DNA of 64,000 bases, from the NCBI RefSeq assembly GCF_000429025.1, contig NZ_KE386838.1, positions 113,137 through 177,136 on the forward strand. The letters run 5' to 3'. The DNA is from Actinospineispora spinosispora DSM 44797. Lineage in GTDB: Bacteria; Actinomycetota; Actinomycetes; Mycobacteriales; Pseudonocardiaceae. This document shows, in pieces, positions 16,190 through 23,891 of this stretch; the stretch's first letter is position 1, and every line of letters starts with the position of its first letter. The position numbers were made by a program, and so were the translations under genes. Under the pieces are notes generated by a model. That model had not been told where the DNA came from, searched no databases, and saw only the letters and a list, made by a program, of their open reading frames with translations.

Positions 16190-16460
16190 CTGTCTGTCCC
16201 CTCGGATGTCTTCGACATGCGATCGGCGCGATCACCTGCGCGCGCCCGTGCCTGATCACCACGCGAAGCCGACGGGACCTGGGCCAGGTCTCAGGCCGCT
16301 GAGGTCGGCCGGACGTCCGCGTGGCTGCGACTACTTCCCTCGCCGGTCATCCGGCCCACCTCCCATCCACCATCCGGGGGCCCGCTCAAGAAGGCGGGCG
16401 ACTCAAGTCCAGTAGACCCCGCGACCCTTGACCGGTCAAACACTTGTGAGGCGATCGGGG
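16190..16460 (-). promoter_or_regulatory. Long structured 5' region of mgtC, possible cation-responsive leader
   Basis: About 270 bases with no supported gene precede mgtC. On the minus strand there is a GCCCGC/GCGGGC hairpin near 16384-16402 and further GC-rich complementarity. Magnesium-responsive leaders precede mgtC or mgtA in other bacteria, but I do not recognise the M-box core here. The call rests on position and length only. Confidence 0.25.
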
Positions 16461-16504
16461 GTATGTCCCCCGAGCCGTGCGCCTGCTGGGTGATCAACAC
16501 CGGT

Positions 16505-16556
16505 CACACCGCGCACCTTCCGTGCACGCCGCGCCACGTGCACATAGCGCGGTGTG
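16505..16556. repeat. CACACCGCGC / GCGCGGTGTG inverted repeat
   Basis: CACACCGCGC at 16505-16514 faces its complement at 16547-16556, with a second partial inverted pair (GTGCAC) inside. The same 10-mer in the same facing arrangement occurs at 53730-53801. Confidence 0.65.
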
Positions 16557-16610
16557 CACTTAGGGTGCGCGGCGTCGCCCTGGGGGGCAGGACCACGCCA
16601 ACCCACACAG

Positions 16611-16819
16611 TTGGCTCCGCGAGAGCTCCGAAGGAGTTCCGGCGAAGGCCGGCGTAGTGAATGTCCGCACCCAGGCTCCCCAGCCGGACGGCGGCTCCCA
16701 GGGCGACAACAAGCGCGCGCCCGGCCGAGGAACGAGGCTTGTTTTTCTGGGAGTACCCCAGCGAGCGTTTACGCGAGCCGGGGTGGTCACAGAAAAACTC
16801 CGCGCGCGAAACAGGCCCA
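16611..16819 (+). repeat. ~210-bp structured interspersed repeat, copy C
   Basis: Same block order as copy A: GGCTCCGCGAG, CCGGCGAAGGCCGG stem, GTAGTGAATGTCCGC, GAGGCTTGTTTTTCTG, ACCCC...GGGGT hairpin, CAGAAAAACTCCGCGC and GAAACAGGCCCA. It lies in the divergent region between mgtC and the Cys-rich gene, ending about 55 bases before that gene. Confidence 0.88.
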
Positions 16820-16874
16820 ACAATACTGTCGGTCCCCGCTGGTATCTCTTGGTCTCTACCGAGAGGAGGCAGTG

Positions 16875-17414
16875 ATGCAGGAGAACCCGGAGCGGCGGGG
16901 GCCGATCGATCTGGAGGGATTGTTCGGGCCCGGGGACGCGATGGATCAGCTCGAGATGTTGCGTGGGCTGGCGGAGCAGGTGAACGAGGCGGCCAGGGGT
17001 GTGTTGTCGAAGGTTCTGGTGGCGACCAGTGAGTCGCAGGGGCACCGGACCAGCGATTTCCACGGTTGTGTGAAGGGCGAGCTGGTCTGTCTGGATTCGA
17101 TCTGTCCGAGTGGCAAGCAGGATCCCGACGGGCCGTGTGGGTGCGGTCGGGCGTTCTACGGGATGAGTTCGCAGTCGGCGACCACGACGGCTGTGGTGGC
17201 GCTCGTGCCGATCACGCAGGCGGAGTACATCGACCTGTTCCGGCACAACATGTGTACCTGCGGTGTGTCGGAGGAGGAGGCCGCGCGGGACGCTCGTGTC
17301 GAGGCGCTGGACATGCTGGACATGGTGGCCGACTGGCATCCGGGCACGGTGGTGGAGCGTCGCGGGTGGGAGCTGTGTGTCCGGAAGCTGCCGCCGATCG
17401 GTTCGGTGCCTTGA
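16875..17414 (+). CDS. Cysteine-rich hypothetical protein, possible zinc binder
   Basis: A 179-residue cytosolic protein preceded by a strong GAGAGGAGG ribosome site. The N-terminal third is helical (LEMLRGLAEQVNEAA). A cysteine cluster at about residues 64-94 (HGCVKGELVC, SICPSGKQDP, PCGCGRAF) and a second CxC (MCTCGVSEEE) near residue 128 look like a metal site. The last part is acidic and helical. I recognise no family. It ends six bases before the convergent LURP-one gene and begins about 55 bases after repeat copy C. Confidence 0.75.
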   Translation: MQENPERRGPIDLEGLFGPGDAMDQLEMLRGLAEQVNEAARGVLSKVLVATSESQGHRTSDFHGCVKGELVCLDSICPSGKQDPDGPCGCGRAFYGMSSQSATTTAVVALVPITQAEYIDLFRHNMCTCGVSEEEAARDARVEALDMLDMVADWHPGTVVERRGWELCVRKLPPIGSVP

Positions 17415-17420
17415 CCTGGT

Positions 17421-18020
17421 TCAGCGTGACTGCAGCGCGTCCAGGGCCACGGCCATCGCGGCGGCGAGACGAAAGTCCAGGCGTGGGTCCGGAGCGTCGA
17501 TGATGTAGCGGTCCCGGATGGCCTTCTTGCGTTCGCTGCTGAGCACGATCTGGCCGGTGTTGCTGTCGGTGAAGTCGAAGTGGAAGACGAAGGGCATCCA
17601 GATGTCGCCGAGGTAGGGGATGAAGTCCCAGATTCGGCGCAGGATGGCGATGCTCAGTCGTCTCTCCTGTCCGACGGCGGTGATTCCGGTGGGCGCCGAC
17701 AGGTTCCAGGTGGAGCGCAGCAGGCTCGCGCCGAACTGCTTGCTGAAGTAGCCGAGCCGGTTGCCGTACTCGTCGTAGACGTCGTGTTCGGCGTGTACGT
17801 CCAGCCGTTGCCGAGCTTTGAAGGAGAACACCTGGCGGGTCTTCGATTCATCGGTGTAGAAGACGACCTCTTCCTTGAGCTTCATCCGCTTCTGCTGGGC
17901 GAAGGCCAGCAGAGCGCCTTCGCTGCCGTCGGGGTTGGCCGCGAAGATCAGGTAGCGGTTCACCATGAGGGTGACCTTCTGCCGGATGAGGAAGCGCTCG
18001 ATGTGCATCGGGGCGGTCAT
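17421..18020 (-). CDS. LURP-one-related family protein
   Basis: A 199-residue protein with the tubby-like beta-barrel layout of LURP-one-related and phospholipid-scramblase-like proteins: RFLIRQKVTLMVNRYLIF opens the barrel, followed by KLKEEVVFYTDESKTRQVFSF strands, LDVHAEHDVYDEYGNRLGYFSKQF, and the late central hydrophobic helix AAAMAVALDAL. No signal peptide or catalytic residue is visible. The biological role in bacteria is not established; membrane-lipid binding is inferred from the fold. It is convergent, with a six-base gap, to the Cys-rich gene. Confidence 0.85.
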   Translation of the reverse strand: MTAPMHIERFLIRQKVTLMVNRYLIFAANPDGSEGALLAFAQQKRMKLKEEVVFYTDESKTRQVFSFKARQRLDVHAEHDVYDEYGNRLGYFSKQFGASLLRSTWNLSAPTGITAVGQERRLSIAILRRIWDFIPYLGDIWMPFVFHFDFTDSNTGQIVLSSERKKAIRDRYIIDAPDPRLDFRLAAAMAVALDALQSR

Positions 18021-18059
18021 GGATCGAGAGTGTGTCAGCGCGGGTGTCGTTCGGTCCCG

Positions 18060-19697
18060 TCACAATGCCGGGGCGGACTGCCGGATTCGCTCATCCGTGC
18101 CGTTGACTGGGCGAGCGACGTGATGCCCGAGGCTGCGCCGCAGTGCATCGGCGAGCGCGGTCTCGCCGGACGCGGCGAGGTTCGTGGTGGACGGCAGCGC
18201 GGGGATGACGGCCGCGATGTGGGCGTCCGGCCGGATCAGCCACCACTCGCCGTCGCGTGCGCCGAGCAGCGCGGGCAGGTCGGCGCTGAGTGAGGTCATC
18301 GGCAGTGTCCGGGCGGGGGGCGAGTCACATCCGAGGGACGGGGTGGCCGGGGCACCGGGAGCGGCGAGCACGACGGGCCCTTCTCGGCACAGGCCGCGCA
18401 GTGAGCGGCCGCCGGACAGGGGCAGGTCGGGGACGAGGACGCCGGGTGACGGCGGGACGGGGGTGTTGCGTGGTGGGCGGCAGGCGTCGGGCCGGGTCGG
18501 ATCGGGGGTGGTGAGCGGGGAGCCGACGTACCAGAACGGCTCGGCCAGGCGGCCGGAGTCGACGAGCGGGTGGGCCGAGGGGTCGGTCACGGCGCGGGTC
18601 AGCACCTCGCGGCGGTGCCGCGCGGCCGCCTCGGACCTCGGGACGAGGAAGTCCATGGTCGCGGTGGTCACGGCCACGTTCTCCAGCGCGGCCGCGTGCC
18701 GTTCGGCGTGGTAGCTGTCCAGCAGGTCTTCGCCTGCCTGACCTCTGCCCGTCCAGGCGATCTTCCAGGCGGCGTTCTCCGCGTCGGCGACCCCGGAGTT
18801 GAGGCCTCGGGCGCCGAACGGTGCGTACAGGTGCGCGGCGTCGCCGGCCAGGAGGACTCGGCCGATCCGCATGCGGTCGACGCAGCGGGTGTGGAACCGG
18901 TACACCGACTTCCACACGACCTCGTACGGCTGCGCGCCGATGATCTGCCGGATGCGTCGGTCCAACGCGCCGGAGGACACCTCGGCGTCGAGGTCGTAGT
19001 CGGGTGGGACCTGCCAGTCGATGCGGTAGGTCGAGTCGGGGCAGGGGTGGATGAGTACCTGTCTGCCGGGGTTCCAGTCCGGGTCGAAGTAGAAGCGCCG
19101 TTCGGTCGCCCACCCGGGCAGTTCGGCGCGGATGTCGCAGATCAGGAAGCGGTCGTCGAACGAGTGTCCGGCGAGGTCGACGCCGAGCTGTGCGCGCAGC
19201 TCGTCGGATCGCGCGCCGGCGCAGCACAGCAGGTACGGCGTGCGCAGCTCGAACCCGGGACCGGCGACGGTGACCTCGGAGTCGTCCTGGCCGATGGTCT
19301 CGACCCGGTGACCCCAGCGGACGTCGATCAGCGGCTGGGCGGCGATCGCGCAGTCGAGGAGCTGCTCGGTGTGGGACTGCGAGATGTTGACGAACGGCGG
19401 CAGCGGTGAACGGCCGGGGTCGGGCAGGGTCAGCGCGAACAGTTCGGCGGACCGGTAGAAGGTGCGCGCGGTCGTCCAGGTGACCCCGAGGTCCGCGACC
19501 GGGACGCCCAGCGCGTGCCACACGTCGAGGGCGTCCCGTTGCTGGCAGATGGCCTTGGAACCGACGAGGTCGCGTTCCGGGCGTTGGTCGAGCAGGACGG
19601 TCGGCACGCCCCAGCGGGCCAGCAGCAGCGCGGCTGTCTGGCCCACCGGTCCGTTGCCGAGCACCACGACCGGGTCGAGCGGCCAGGAACCGGTCAT
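18060..19697 (-). CDS. FAD-dependent aromatic monooxygenase (MhpA / PheA-like)
   Basis: A 545-residue flavoprotein monooxygenase of the group that hydroxylates aromatic rings with NAD(P)H and O2. The N-terminal LGNGPVGQTAALLLARWG is the FAD dinucleotide-binding motif, and VLLAGDAAHLYAPFGARGLNSGVADAENAAWKI near residue 290 is the second FAD GD motif with the typical downstream helix. The C-terminal 150 residues match the thioredoxin-like tail of this group. It overlaps the upstream metallo-hydrolase gene by four bases (ATGA), so it is the last gene of a coupled P450 - hydrolase - monooxygenase operon. Confidence 0.9.
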   Translation of the reverse strand: MTGSWPLDPVVVLGNGPVGQTAALLLARWGVPTVLLDQRPERDLVGSKAICQQRDALDVWHALGVPVADLGVTWTTARTFYRSAELFALTLPDPGRSPLPPFVNISQSHTEQLLDCAIAAQPLIDVRWGHRVETIGQDDSEVTVAGPGFELRTPYLLCCAGARSDELRAQLGVDLAGHSFDDRFLICDIRAELPGWATERRFYFDPDWNPGRQVLIHPCPDSTYRIDWQVPPDYDLDAEVSSGALDRRIRQIIGAQPYEVVWKSVYRFHTRCVDRMRIGRVLLAGDAAHLYAPFGARGLNSGVADAENAAWKIAWTGRGQAGEDLLDSYHAERHAAALENVAVTTATMDFLVPRSEAAARHRREVLTRAVTDPSAHPLVDSGRLAEPFWYVGSPLTTPDPTRPDACRPPRNTPVPPSPGVLVPDLPLSGGRSLRGLCREGPVVLAAPGAPATPSLGCDSPPARTLPMTSLSADLPALLGARDGEWWLIRPDAHIAAVIPALPSTTNLAASGETALADALRRSLGHHVARPVNGTDERIRQSAPAL

Positions 19698-20656
19698 GAC
19701 TGGAGCTGGTCCCAGACCTCGCGGTCACGTTCGGCGGTCCAGATGACCGGGCGGTCCACCCCGGACAGTTCGTCCCACAGCCGGGACACGTCGAACGGCA
19801 GGCAGTGTTCGAAGATGGGCCAGCGGCCGTAGTCGTCGACCAGCGCGGCGTGCGAGGCCTCGAAGGCTTCGCGCAGGGTGCCGCCGCGCTGCTGGACCGC
19901 ACCGACCTCGCGGATCATCACGTCGAGGAAGTTGCGGGTCTGCGCGATCGCCGCGCCGACTGCTTCCCGCCCTCGGCTGACCCCGCCTCGCCCCCCGATG
20001 AGCGCCTCCGCCCCGAAGGCGGACACGGCGTCCAGGGTGGTCGAGGACCACTCCCGGTGGAACGCGTCGCCGGTGTACAGCGCGGCCTCGGCTTCGACGA
20101 GGTCGCCGGCGAACAGGATTCGGTGCCGGGGCAGCCAGGCGACGATGTCACCTTCGGTGTGCCCACGACCGCAGTAACGCAGCTCCAGGTCACCTCGGTC
20201 ACCGCCGAGGTCGATGGTGAGCCGGTCGGAGAAGGTCAGCGTCGGCCAGGTCAGTCCCGGCACCGACTCGGCTCCCTTGGCCAGGCGCGGCATCCGGGCG
20301 AACTCGCTCTCCCAGTCCTGCTTGCCGCGTTCCGCGACGAGCGCGCGGGTGTTCTCGTGCGCGACGATCACCTCGGCGTCGAACGCGGACGCGCCGAGCA
20401 CCCGCACCGCGTGGTAGTGGCTGAGGACCAGGTAGCGGATGGGCTTGTCGGTGTGCTGACGCAGGATCTTCAGCCAGTCGGCGGCGGCGACCGGGGTGGC
20501 GAGCGCTTCGAAGCAGACGAGGAAGTCCTCGCCCTCGATCGCGCCGATGTTCGGGTCGCCTTCGGCGGTCAGCGCGTACACGCCGTCCGCGAGGACCTCG
20601 AGGGTCTGTTCCTTCGTCGTCAGGTCGGCGGACGAGGCGAACGGTTTGGCGGTCAT
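19694..20656 (-). CDS. MBL-fold metallo-hydrolase with an altered first metal motif
   Basis: A 320-residue metallo-beta-lactamase-fold protein; AGGAGG precedes the ATG at 20656. The canonical HxHxDH motif reads HYHAVR (residues 80-85), so the aspartate and third histidine positions are Val and Arg. The later GRGHTEGDIVAWLP histidine and FAGDLVE aspartate are present. One zinc site may therefore be missing, or this is a known variant subfamily. The C-terminal 100 residues are helical. It overlaps both neighbours by four bases (P450 upstream, FAD monooxygenase downstream), so it probably acts in the same pathway, perhaps on a lactone or thioester. Confidence 0.88.
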   Translation of the reverse strand: MTAKPFASSADLTTKEQTLEVLADGVYALTAEGDPNIGAIEGEDFLVCFEALATPVAAADWLKILRQHTDKPIRYLVLSHYHAVRVLGASAFDAEVIVAHENTRALVAERGKQDWESEFARMPRLAKGAESVPGLTWPTLTFSDRLTIDLGGDRGDLELRYCGRGHTEGDIVAWLPRHRILFAGDLVEAEAALYTGDAFHREWSSTTLDAVSAFGAEALIGGRGGVSRGREAVGAAIAQTRNFLDVMIREVGAVQQRGGTLREAFEASHAALVDDYGRWPIFEHCLPFDVSRLWDELSGVDRPVIWTAERDREVWDQLQS

Positions 20657-21882
20657 GGGGCCTCCTGGGTGGTGCGGCGCAGCAGTAGCCGGTGGGGACC
20701 GCGGAACGACACGTTCGGCGGGAAGTCCAGTGTTTGTTCGGGCACCAGTTCGAGATCGGGTGTCCGGGCGGTCAGCAGTTCGAGGACGATCCGCAGTTCC
20801 ATCCTGGCCAGCGGGGCGCCGAGACAGAAGTGGATTCCCTTGCCGAATGCGAGGTGCCGGGCGGCGTCGGGGCGGTGGATGTCGAACCGGTCCGGGTCGG
20901 CGAACCGGTCGGGGTCCCGGTTCGCGCCGCCGAGCAGCAGCAACAGCTTCGAGCCTGCCGGTATGTCGACGTCGGCGATGGACACGTCTCGGGTGGTGAT
21001 GCGTCGCCATGCGATGACGCTGGTGTCGTAGCGCAGTGCTTCCTCGACGGCGCTGGGGATGAGCGACGGGTCCGCGCACAGTTCGGTCCATTGGTCGCGG
21101 TGTTCCAGCAGCCGCCGCAGGGCGTTGCTGGTGAGGTTCGTGGTCGTCTCGTGGCCGGCGAAGCTCAGCCCGTAGATGATGCTGGTGATCTCCCGTTGGG
21201 TCAGCCGATCGGGGTCGTCGAGGTGCCAGCGGACGAGGTCGCTGGTGAAGTCGTCGCGCGGCTCGGCGACCCGTTCGGCCACGAACCGTGTGCAGTACTC
21301 CCAGTAGCGGCGCATGTTGCCGGCGATCTCGACCTGTTCCGCGAGCGCCGGTCGTCCCCAGGAGAAGGCCATCCGGTTGCCGCACCAGCTGGTCAGCACT
21401 TCGGTGTCCTCGGGAGGGAACCCGATGAGCGCGAAGATCATGAATGCCGGCAGCGGGTGACTCAGGGCGCTGACCAGGTCGAACTCACCGGAGGGCAGCG
21501 CATCGACCAGCTCGGTGGCCGCTGCCCTGACCCTGGGTTCCAATACGGCGGTGCGCCGGGCGGAGAAGGCCCGCATGGTGAAGTGCCGGATCCGGGCGTG
21601 GTCGGGCGGATCGTTGTTGGACATCGTCTTCGGCAGCGGGAAGTGCGGCCCGAGCGCGGCGCGAGCGGTGTCGCTGAGCGGGAACAGCGGGTCCTGCGCG
21701 ATCGCGGCGGAGAACGTCGCCGGGTCGCGGAACACCGCGTCGATGTCGCTGTGCCGGGTGAGCACCCACATGTCGAGCTCGGCCGAGTGGAAGGCGGCGG
21801 GCAGCCGCTCCAGCGTCGGGTACGGGTCGAGCAGGTAGCTGGCGTCGAACGGGTCGAACGTGACCGGGCAGGTGGCTGGCAC
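20653..21882 (-). CDS. Cytochrome P450
   Basis: A 409-residue class I bacterial P450. The heme-thiolate motif FGKGIHFCLGAPLAR places the ligand at Cys353; the I-helix oxygen-activation motif AGHETTTN is at 242-249 and the ExxR pair at E281/R284. SNNDPPDHARIRHFTMRAFS is the usual C-helix heme-contact segment. The enzyme would need a ferredoxin and reductase, not encoded nearby. It is the first gene of the coupled three-gene oxidative operon and lies about 90 bases downstream of the LysR gene. The start is a GTG. Confidence 0.95.
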   Translation of the reverse strand: MPATCPVTFDPFDASYLLDPYPTLERLPAAFHSAELDMWVLTRHSDIDAVFRDPATFSAAIAQDPLFPLSDTARAALGPHFPLPKTMSNNDPPDHARIRHFTMRAFSARRTAVLEPRVRAAATELVDALPSGEFDLVSALSHPLPAFMIFALIGFPPEDTEVLTSWCGNRMAFSWGRPALAEQVEIAGNMRRYWEYCTRFVAERVAEPRDDFTSDLVRWHLDDPDRLTQREITSIIYGLSFAGHETTTNLTSNALRRLLEHRDQWTELCADPSLIPSAVEEALRYDTSVIAWRRITTRDVSIADVDIPAGSKLLLLLGGANRDPDRFADPDRFDIHRPDAARHLAFGKGIHFCLGAPLARMELRIVLELLTARTPDLELVPEQTLDFPPNVSFRGPHRLLLRRTTQEAP

Positions 21883-21960
21883 GGGTAACTCCTTCGTTCA
21901 CCGTGCATCGAGGATGACCCCACTCACAAACGCTGTAAAGCACACAGATCTACGCAAGTC

Positions 21961-21977
21961 CATGAGCAAAGCTCATG
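21961..21977. promoter_or_regulatory. Candidate LysR operator upstream of the P450 operon
   Basis: CATGAGCAAAGCTCATG is a perfect dyad containing a T-N11-A core (21963-21975), the LysR-family recognition pattern. It sits about 80 bases upstream of the P450 start, the usual distance for activation, and overlaps the stop codon of the LysR gene itself. Function is inferred. Confidence 0.45.
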
Positions 21978-22875
21978 AAGTGAGCACCGCGTGACAGTGG
22001 TCGGCGAAGGCGCGGGCCCGGCGGGTCGGTGGCGCCGTCGACGGCCAGGCCAGCACCACCGCGGTCGGTTCGACGTCGTCGACCAGCGGGCGCACCACCA
22101 GCGGCCTTCCCTCGTAGCTGACCTCCACCGTCGGCCGCTGGATGAGCAGCGAGAAGCCGTGGCCGCGGGCGACCAGCGAGCGGACCATCTCGAAGTTGAC
22201 CGAGCTGTGCCGCACCCTCGGGGTGACGCCGTGCTCGGCCAGCAGTGCGCTGAAATGGTGCCTGCTCGGCGGGAAGTCCAGCATGATCATGTCGTGGTCG
22301 GCCAGGTCGCGCAGCGCGATCGACGATCGGTCGGCCAGCGGATGCGTCGGGGCGAGCAACACGTGCGGGCTGGTCAGGTAGACGGTCTCGCGGTGCACGG
22401 TCGGGCTGAGGTCCATGTCGTAGAGCAGCGCCACCTCGCACTGGCCGTCGAGCAGCATCGCCTCCAGGTCGACGACCGAGCCCTCCACGAAGTCCAGCTC
22501 GACCTCCGGATGGGCGTGGGCGAAGCTGTCCAGCAGGGTCGGCATGACGAACGGCCCGATCGTCTGGAAACAGCCCATCACGAGCCGTCCGCGCAGCGCG
22601 CCGCCCAGGTCGTGCGCGCCGGACCGCAGTTCCTCCGCCAGCCGCAGCAGGGTGCGCGCCGGCGAGATCAGCTCCTGCCCGGCGGCGGTGAGCGTCAATC
22701 CCTTCGACCGCTGGCGCAGCACCAGTTGCACGCCCAGCTGCCGTTCGAGGTCGGCGAGCCCGAGGGACACCGCCGACTGCGAGACGTGCAGCGTCGCCGC
22801 CGCACCGGTCATCGTCCCCACCTCGGCGGCAGCGACGAAGTAGGACAACTGGCGCAGGCTCAGCTCCTCGATCAC
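21973..22875 (-). CDS. LysR family transcriptional regulator (likely regulator of the P450 operon)
   Basis: A 300-residue LysR-type regulator. The N-terminal winged helix-turn-helix is clear (LRQLSYFVAAAE, GAAATLHVSQSAVSLGLADLERQLG), followed by a helical linker and a periplasmic-binding-like effector domain. GTG 22875 is chosen because GAGGA lies seven bases upstream; GTG 22896 would add seven residues. Unusually it lies upstream of and on the same strand as the operon it probably controls, separated by about 90 bases that contain a T-N11-A dyad. It is divergent from the small gene at 22945. Confidence 0.92.
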   Translation of the reverse strand: MIEELSLRQLSYFVAAAEVGTMTGAAATLHVSQSAVSLGLADLERQLGVQLVLRQRSKGLTLTAAGQELISPARTLLRLAEELRSGAHDLGGALRGRLVMGCFQTIGPFVMPTLLDSFAHAHPEVELDFVEGSVVDLEAMLLDGQCEVALLYDMDLSPTVHRETVYLTSPHVLLAPTHPLADRSSIALRDLADHDMIMLDFPPSRHHFSALLAEHGVTPRVRHSSVNFEMVRSLVARGHGFSLLIQRPTVEVSYEGRPLVVRPLVDDVEPTAVVLAWPSTAPPTRRARAFADHCHAVLTS

Positions 22876-22944
22876 TCGCGCATCCTCGACCCTCACGTCC
22901 GATTTCCGCCAGCTCCGCGCCGCCCGACCGGCCAGGCTGGTGGC

Positions 22945-23349
22945 GTGTCCCCCGAAGCGACAGAAGACCTGGAGACCGCGCTGCGGCTGGTGGCCGAACT
23001 GGAGCCCTCGGTACTGAACATCGGGCACGGCAGGGACCCCGAATCCGTCGCCCGCGCGGAGACGCTCGGGCGCGCCTGGTCGGACCGGGGCGGAGTGGTC
23101 GGGCGAATCGTCTCCTGGCCGGCGACCGCCGCGTCCTGGCTGCGTCCGGCGAGCAGGCTGGCAGGCGACGCGGATGCCTGGCTGATCGCGGATCGGCCCG
23201 ACGGCTGGCGGGATATCGCTCCCCGGCTGGCCGCGACGGACAGCTGGGACGCCGCGCGGACCGTCCTATGGCTGACGGCCCTGCAACCGACCCGGGCTGA
23301 CCGGTGTTCTGTTGAGGTAACCGACGCCGATCCGAGGAGGACCTCATGA
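22945..23349 (+). CDS. Hypothetical protein coupled to ogt
   Basis: A 134-residue frame starting at GTG 22945. The sequence is hydrophilic to moderately Ala-rich (ETALRLVAELEPSVLNIGHG at the start), without transmembrane segments or recognisable motifs. Its stop overlaps the start of ogt by four bases (ATGA at 23346), strong evidence that it is translated and coupled to the DNA-repair gene. I do not recognise the family. Confidence 0.6.
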   Translation: MSPEATEDLETALRLVAELEPSVLNIGHGRDPESVARAETLGRAWSDRGGVVGRIVSWPATAASWLRPASRLAGDADAWLIADRPDGWRDIAPRLAATDSWDAARTVLWLTALQPTRADRCSVEVTDADPRRTS

Positions 23350-23834
23350 TCACCCACGAGACCCCGGCCGGACGGCTGACACTCGCCGCGTCCGACGCGG
23401 GCCTGACCCGCTGCACGACCCGCCCGGCACGCGTCTCCGCCGTGCCGACCGAACAGGCCCAGCACTGGCTGGACCTGGCGCGGGCCGAGCTGGACATGTA
23501 CTTCGCCGGCCGGTTGCGCGAGTTCACCGTGCCGGTGGATCTGTCCAGGGTCGACGACGGTAGGCGGCGCATCCTGGAGGGGCTGGCCTCCGTCGGGTAC
23601 GGCGAGACGACCAGCTACGGCAAGCTCGCCACCCAGCTGGGCCTGACCAGCGGATACGAGGGCGCCAAGCAGGTCGGCGGGGCGATGGCGAGCAACCCGG
23701 TGTGGATCATCGTGCCGTGTCACCGCGTGGTCGGCGCGAACGGCAAGCTGACCGGCTACGCGGGCGGCCTGGACATGAAGCGCCAGCTGCTGGACCTGGA
23801 GTCCCACGACCGGGCCGAGCTGGCCCTCTGGTGA
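23346..23834 (+). CDS. ogt: Methylated-DNA--protein-cysteine methyltransferase
   Basis: A 162-residue suicide repair protein that transfers alkyl groups from O6-alkylguanine to its own cysteine. The acceptor motif PCHRVVG places the cysteine at 125, preceded by the helix-turn-helix region (YGETTSYGKLATQLG) and an arginine-finger-like segment. There is no N-terminal Ada domain, so it is the constitutive Ogt type. It overlaps the upstream hypothetical gene by four bases. A CGTGAGTG palindrome lies 11 bases after the stop. Confidence 0.95.
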   Translation: MITHETPAGRLTLAASDAGLTRCTTRPARVSAVPTEQAQHWLDLARAELDMYFAGRLREFTVPVDLSRVDDGRRRILEGLASVGYGETTSYGKLATQLGLTSGYEGAKQVGGAMASNPVWIIVPCHRVVGANGKLTGYAGGLDMKRQLLDLESHDRAELALW

Positions 23835-23844
23835 CCCCAGAGAC

Positions 23845-23888
23845 CCGTGAGTGGCGAGTGGTCCTATAGGACCACTCGCCACTCACGG
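23845..23888. repeat. CGTGAGTG-type palindrome, likely bidirectional terminator (copy 4)
   Basis: A perfect 44-bp palindrome: arms CCGTGAGTGGCGAGTGGTCC and their complement meet at TATA. It lies between ogt (ends 23834) and glmS (ends 23892) and is followed on the plus strand by CTTTTA. Here the arms do not supply the stop codons. Confidence 0.88.
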
Positions 23889-23891
23889 CTT

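Noticed and set aside
16291..16500. A 69-residue minus-strand frame upstream of mgtC as a leader peptide
   Set aside because: No ribosome site close to its start and no stretch of regulatory codons; kept only as part of the possible leader region.
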